Under the pieces are notes generated by a model. It was not told where the DNA came from and searched no databases. It saw nothing but the letters and a program-made list of their open reading frames with translations. From Pseudomonas sp. (GTDB lineage: Bacteria; Pseudomonadota; Gammaproteobacteria; Pseudomonadales; Pseudomonadaceae), in contig JAPLSD010000241.1 of NCBI GenBank assembly GCA_026398835.1, positions 1 to 6,599 of the forward strand: a DNA stretch of 6,599 nt. The letters are read 5' to 3'. The position numbers and the translations under genes are program-made. How positions within the stretch are numbered: position 1 is the first letter of the stretch; each line of letters starts with the position of its first letter. Below, piece after piece: positions 5,651 through 6,599 of the stretch.

Positions 5651-6401
5651 TCCGATGTCCCCCCTTCATCAGCAGCAACAGACACTGACCCGCTATCTGC
5701 GCGATCCCGGCCATTGCCCGCCGCCCGCAGAGATGGACGTCGAACGGGCGCAGATTTATCGCGATCTGGTCTTCGAAAACCTGGTGTCGCTGCTGAGCGG
5801 TACCTTTCCGGTCCTGGTGATCATCCTCGGCGACAGGGACTGGCGTGGATTGGTCCGATTGTTTTTGCGCGACTACCGTTCTCCCACGCCAAAATTTGGC
5901 GAAATAGCCAAGGAGTTCGTCACGTTTCTCGCATCGGAGCAACCGTCACTTCAGCAAGGGCCATGGCCTGCGTTCATAGTCGAACTGGCCCATTACGAAT
6001 GGGTCGAGATGGCGCTTCAGCAGTCTGAATCAGAGCCTCTGCCAACCAGCGATGAGCAGTGGCTGCTGGATCGCCCCTTGCAGATTTCACCCTTGGCCTG
6101 GCCGTTGGCCTACCGTTGGCCGGTCCATCATCTGAGTCCCGATTTCAAACCTGTCGAGCCACCTGCTCAACCCACCTTGCTGTTGATTCGTCGATCAGAA
6201 GACTGGAGCGTGCGCTTTTCCGAACTCAGCCCATTGGCCTGGCGCCTGCTTCAACGCATCGAGCAATTTCCGACGCTTGCGGGTCGCAGCCAGCTACACG
6301 CATTGGCCAACGAGGCAGGCGTGACCGAGCCGAGCGATTTCATGGACAGCGGCCTGGCCCTTCTGCGGCAGATGCATGCCGAGGGCATCATCGGCGTATG
6401 A
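5643..6401 (+). CDS. bufC: DUF2063 HvfC/BufC-like partner protein of the MNIO
   Basis: This 252-residue protein has the two-part layout of DUF2063 (HvfC/BufC) proteins, which accompany DUF692 enzymes and are thought to bind the precursor peptide and present it to the oxidase in the cytoplasm. The N-terminal helical DUF2063 domain covers about 10-100 and shows [20 protein letters not shown] (35-54), then FPVLVIILG (55-63), a following W..L...F pattern and the P.F..IA.EF..FL segment near 82-96. A linker with VELAHYEW (113-120) leads to the C-terminal domain (about 145-250), which ends in a winged-helix-like stretch ([11 protein letters not shown], then [19 protein letters not shown]). There is no signal peptide or membrane segment. 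The 8-base overlap with the MNIO gene and the strong internal ribosome binding site support a complex made at matched levels. The gene is the last of its transcription unit; the next gene is convergent. Confidence 0.88.
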   Translation: MLNPMSPLHQQQQTLTRYLRDPGHCPPPAEMDVERAQIYRDLVFENLVSLLSGTFPVLVIILGDRDWRGLVRLFLRDYRSPTPKFGEIAKEFVTFLASEQPSLQQGPWPAFIVELAHYEWVEMALQQSESEPLPTSDEQWLLDRPLQISPLAWPLAYRWPVHHLSPDFKPVEPPAQPTLLLIRRSEDWSVRFSELSPLAWRLLQRIEQFPTLAGRSQLHALANEAGVTEPSDFMDSGLALLRQMHAEGIIGV

Positions 6402-6435
6402 GAGTGCGATTGAGGGTTATTTGAGGCTGCCCGCC

Positions 6436-6488
6436 AAAAACTGCTTCAGTCGCTCGCCTAGGGTGAGGTGAAGGGAGTACTGAAGCAG
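6436..6488 (-). terminator. Intrinsic terminator of the minus-strand binding-protein gene, probably bidirectional
   Basis: CTGCTTCAGT (6441-6450) and ACTGAAGCAG (6479-6488) form a perfect 10-bp stem. On the minus strand it is followed directly by TTTTT (plus-strand AAAAA at 6436-6440), the classical form of an intrinsic terminator. The 28-base loop holds a second stem, CTCGCC (6453-6458) with GGTGAG (6462-6467) including one G-U pair. A competing stem AGCAGCG (6484-6490)/CGCTGCT (6501-6507) could serve the plus strand. It lies between two convergent genes, as expected for a shared terminator. Confidence 0.75.
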
Positions 6489-6523
6489 CGCCGTCGAAGC
6501 CGCTGCTGTGCTTAGCGTTGGTT

Positions 6524-6599
6524 TTATTGAGCGCCGTAGACGTCAAAATCGAAATATTTCTTGTTGATGCGCGCGTAAGTGCCGTTCGCGAGAATAGTC
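6524..6599 (-). CDS. Amino acid ABC transporter periplasmic substrate-binding protein, C-terminal end (partial)
   Basis: Read on the minus strand, the last 75 bases encode 24 residues and a TAA stop (6524-6526). The peptide includes NGTYARINKKYFDFDVYG, the typical C-terminal end of HisJ/ArgT/AotJ-type binding proteins (pattern GTY..I..KYFDFD.YG). The rest of the gene lies beyond the window. Such proteins catch amino acids in the periplasm and pass them to a permease-ATPase complex. The gene is convergent with the DUF2063 gene and is followed by a good intrinsic terminator 36 bases after its stop. Whether it feeds the ATPase encoded at 665-1429 is unknown. The fragment is too short to name the substrate. 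Confidence 0.75.
   Translation of the reverse strand, partial: TILANGTYARINKKYFDFDVYGAQ

Overview
The window reads as a chromosomal segment of a Pseudomonas, most likely of the P. fluorescens group. The base composition is GC-rich, genes are tightly packed and often overlap, and the proteins resemble Pseudomonas families (an AotP/HisP-type transporter ATPase, an AotO-like hydrolase, an OmpR-type two-component pair and a DUF692/DUF2063 pair). The assignment rests on recognition of protein sequence, not on a search.

Layout. (1) Positions 1-1429 hold the end of a basic amino acid uptake operon: the C-terminal part of an AstE/AspA-type (AotO-like) zinc hydrolase, then a complete AotP/HisP-like ABC ATPase. 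A strong hairpin follows at 1447-1482. (2) Positions 1550-2422 encode a MurR/RpiR-family regulator (HTH plus SIS domain). (3) Positions 2554-4604 encode a two-component system, an OmpR-family response regulator and a membrane histidine kinase, joined by an ATGA overlap. (4) Positions 4766-6401 encode a translationally coupled pair: a DUF692 (MNIO, BufB-like) oxidase and its DUF2063 (HvfC/BufC-like) partner. (5) The last bases hold, on the minus strand, the C-terminus of an amino acid ABC transporter substrate-binding protein, with its own terminator at 6436-6488.

How the parts may work together. The hydrolase and ATPase have the aotO-aotP order of the Pseudomonas arginine/ornithine transport operon, but the next gene is an RpiR regulator, not the AraC-type argR, so this is probably a paralogous system. 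The MNIO plus partner pair is the biosynthetic core of bufferin-type RiPP pathways, in which DUF692 enzymes modify cysteines of a small peptide to make copper-binding products. No DUF2282-type precursor is visible next to the pair. The hexamer GATACA/TGTATC occurs about six times, always between genes: before the RpiR gene, before the response regulator gene and before the MNIO gene. This suggests, without proving it, that the two-component system or another shared factor controls the MNIO pair.

No RNA genes, CRISPR arrays or insertion sequences were seen. The only non-coding stretches over 100 bases are 1430-1549, 2423-2553, 4605-4765 and 6402-6523. None exceeds 300 bases, and what each holds is described below.
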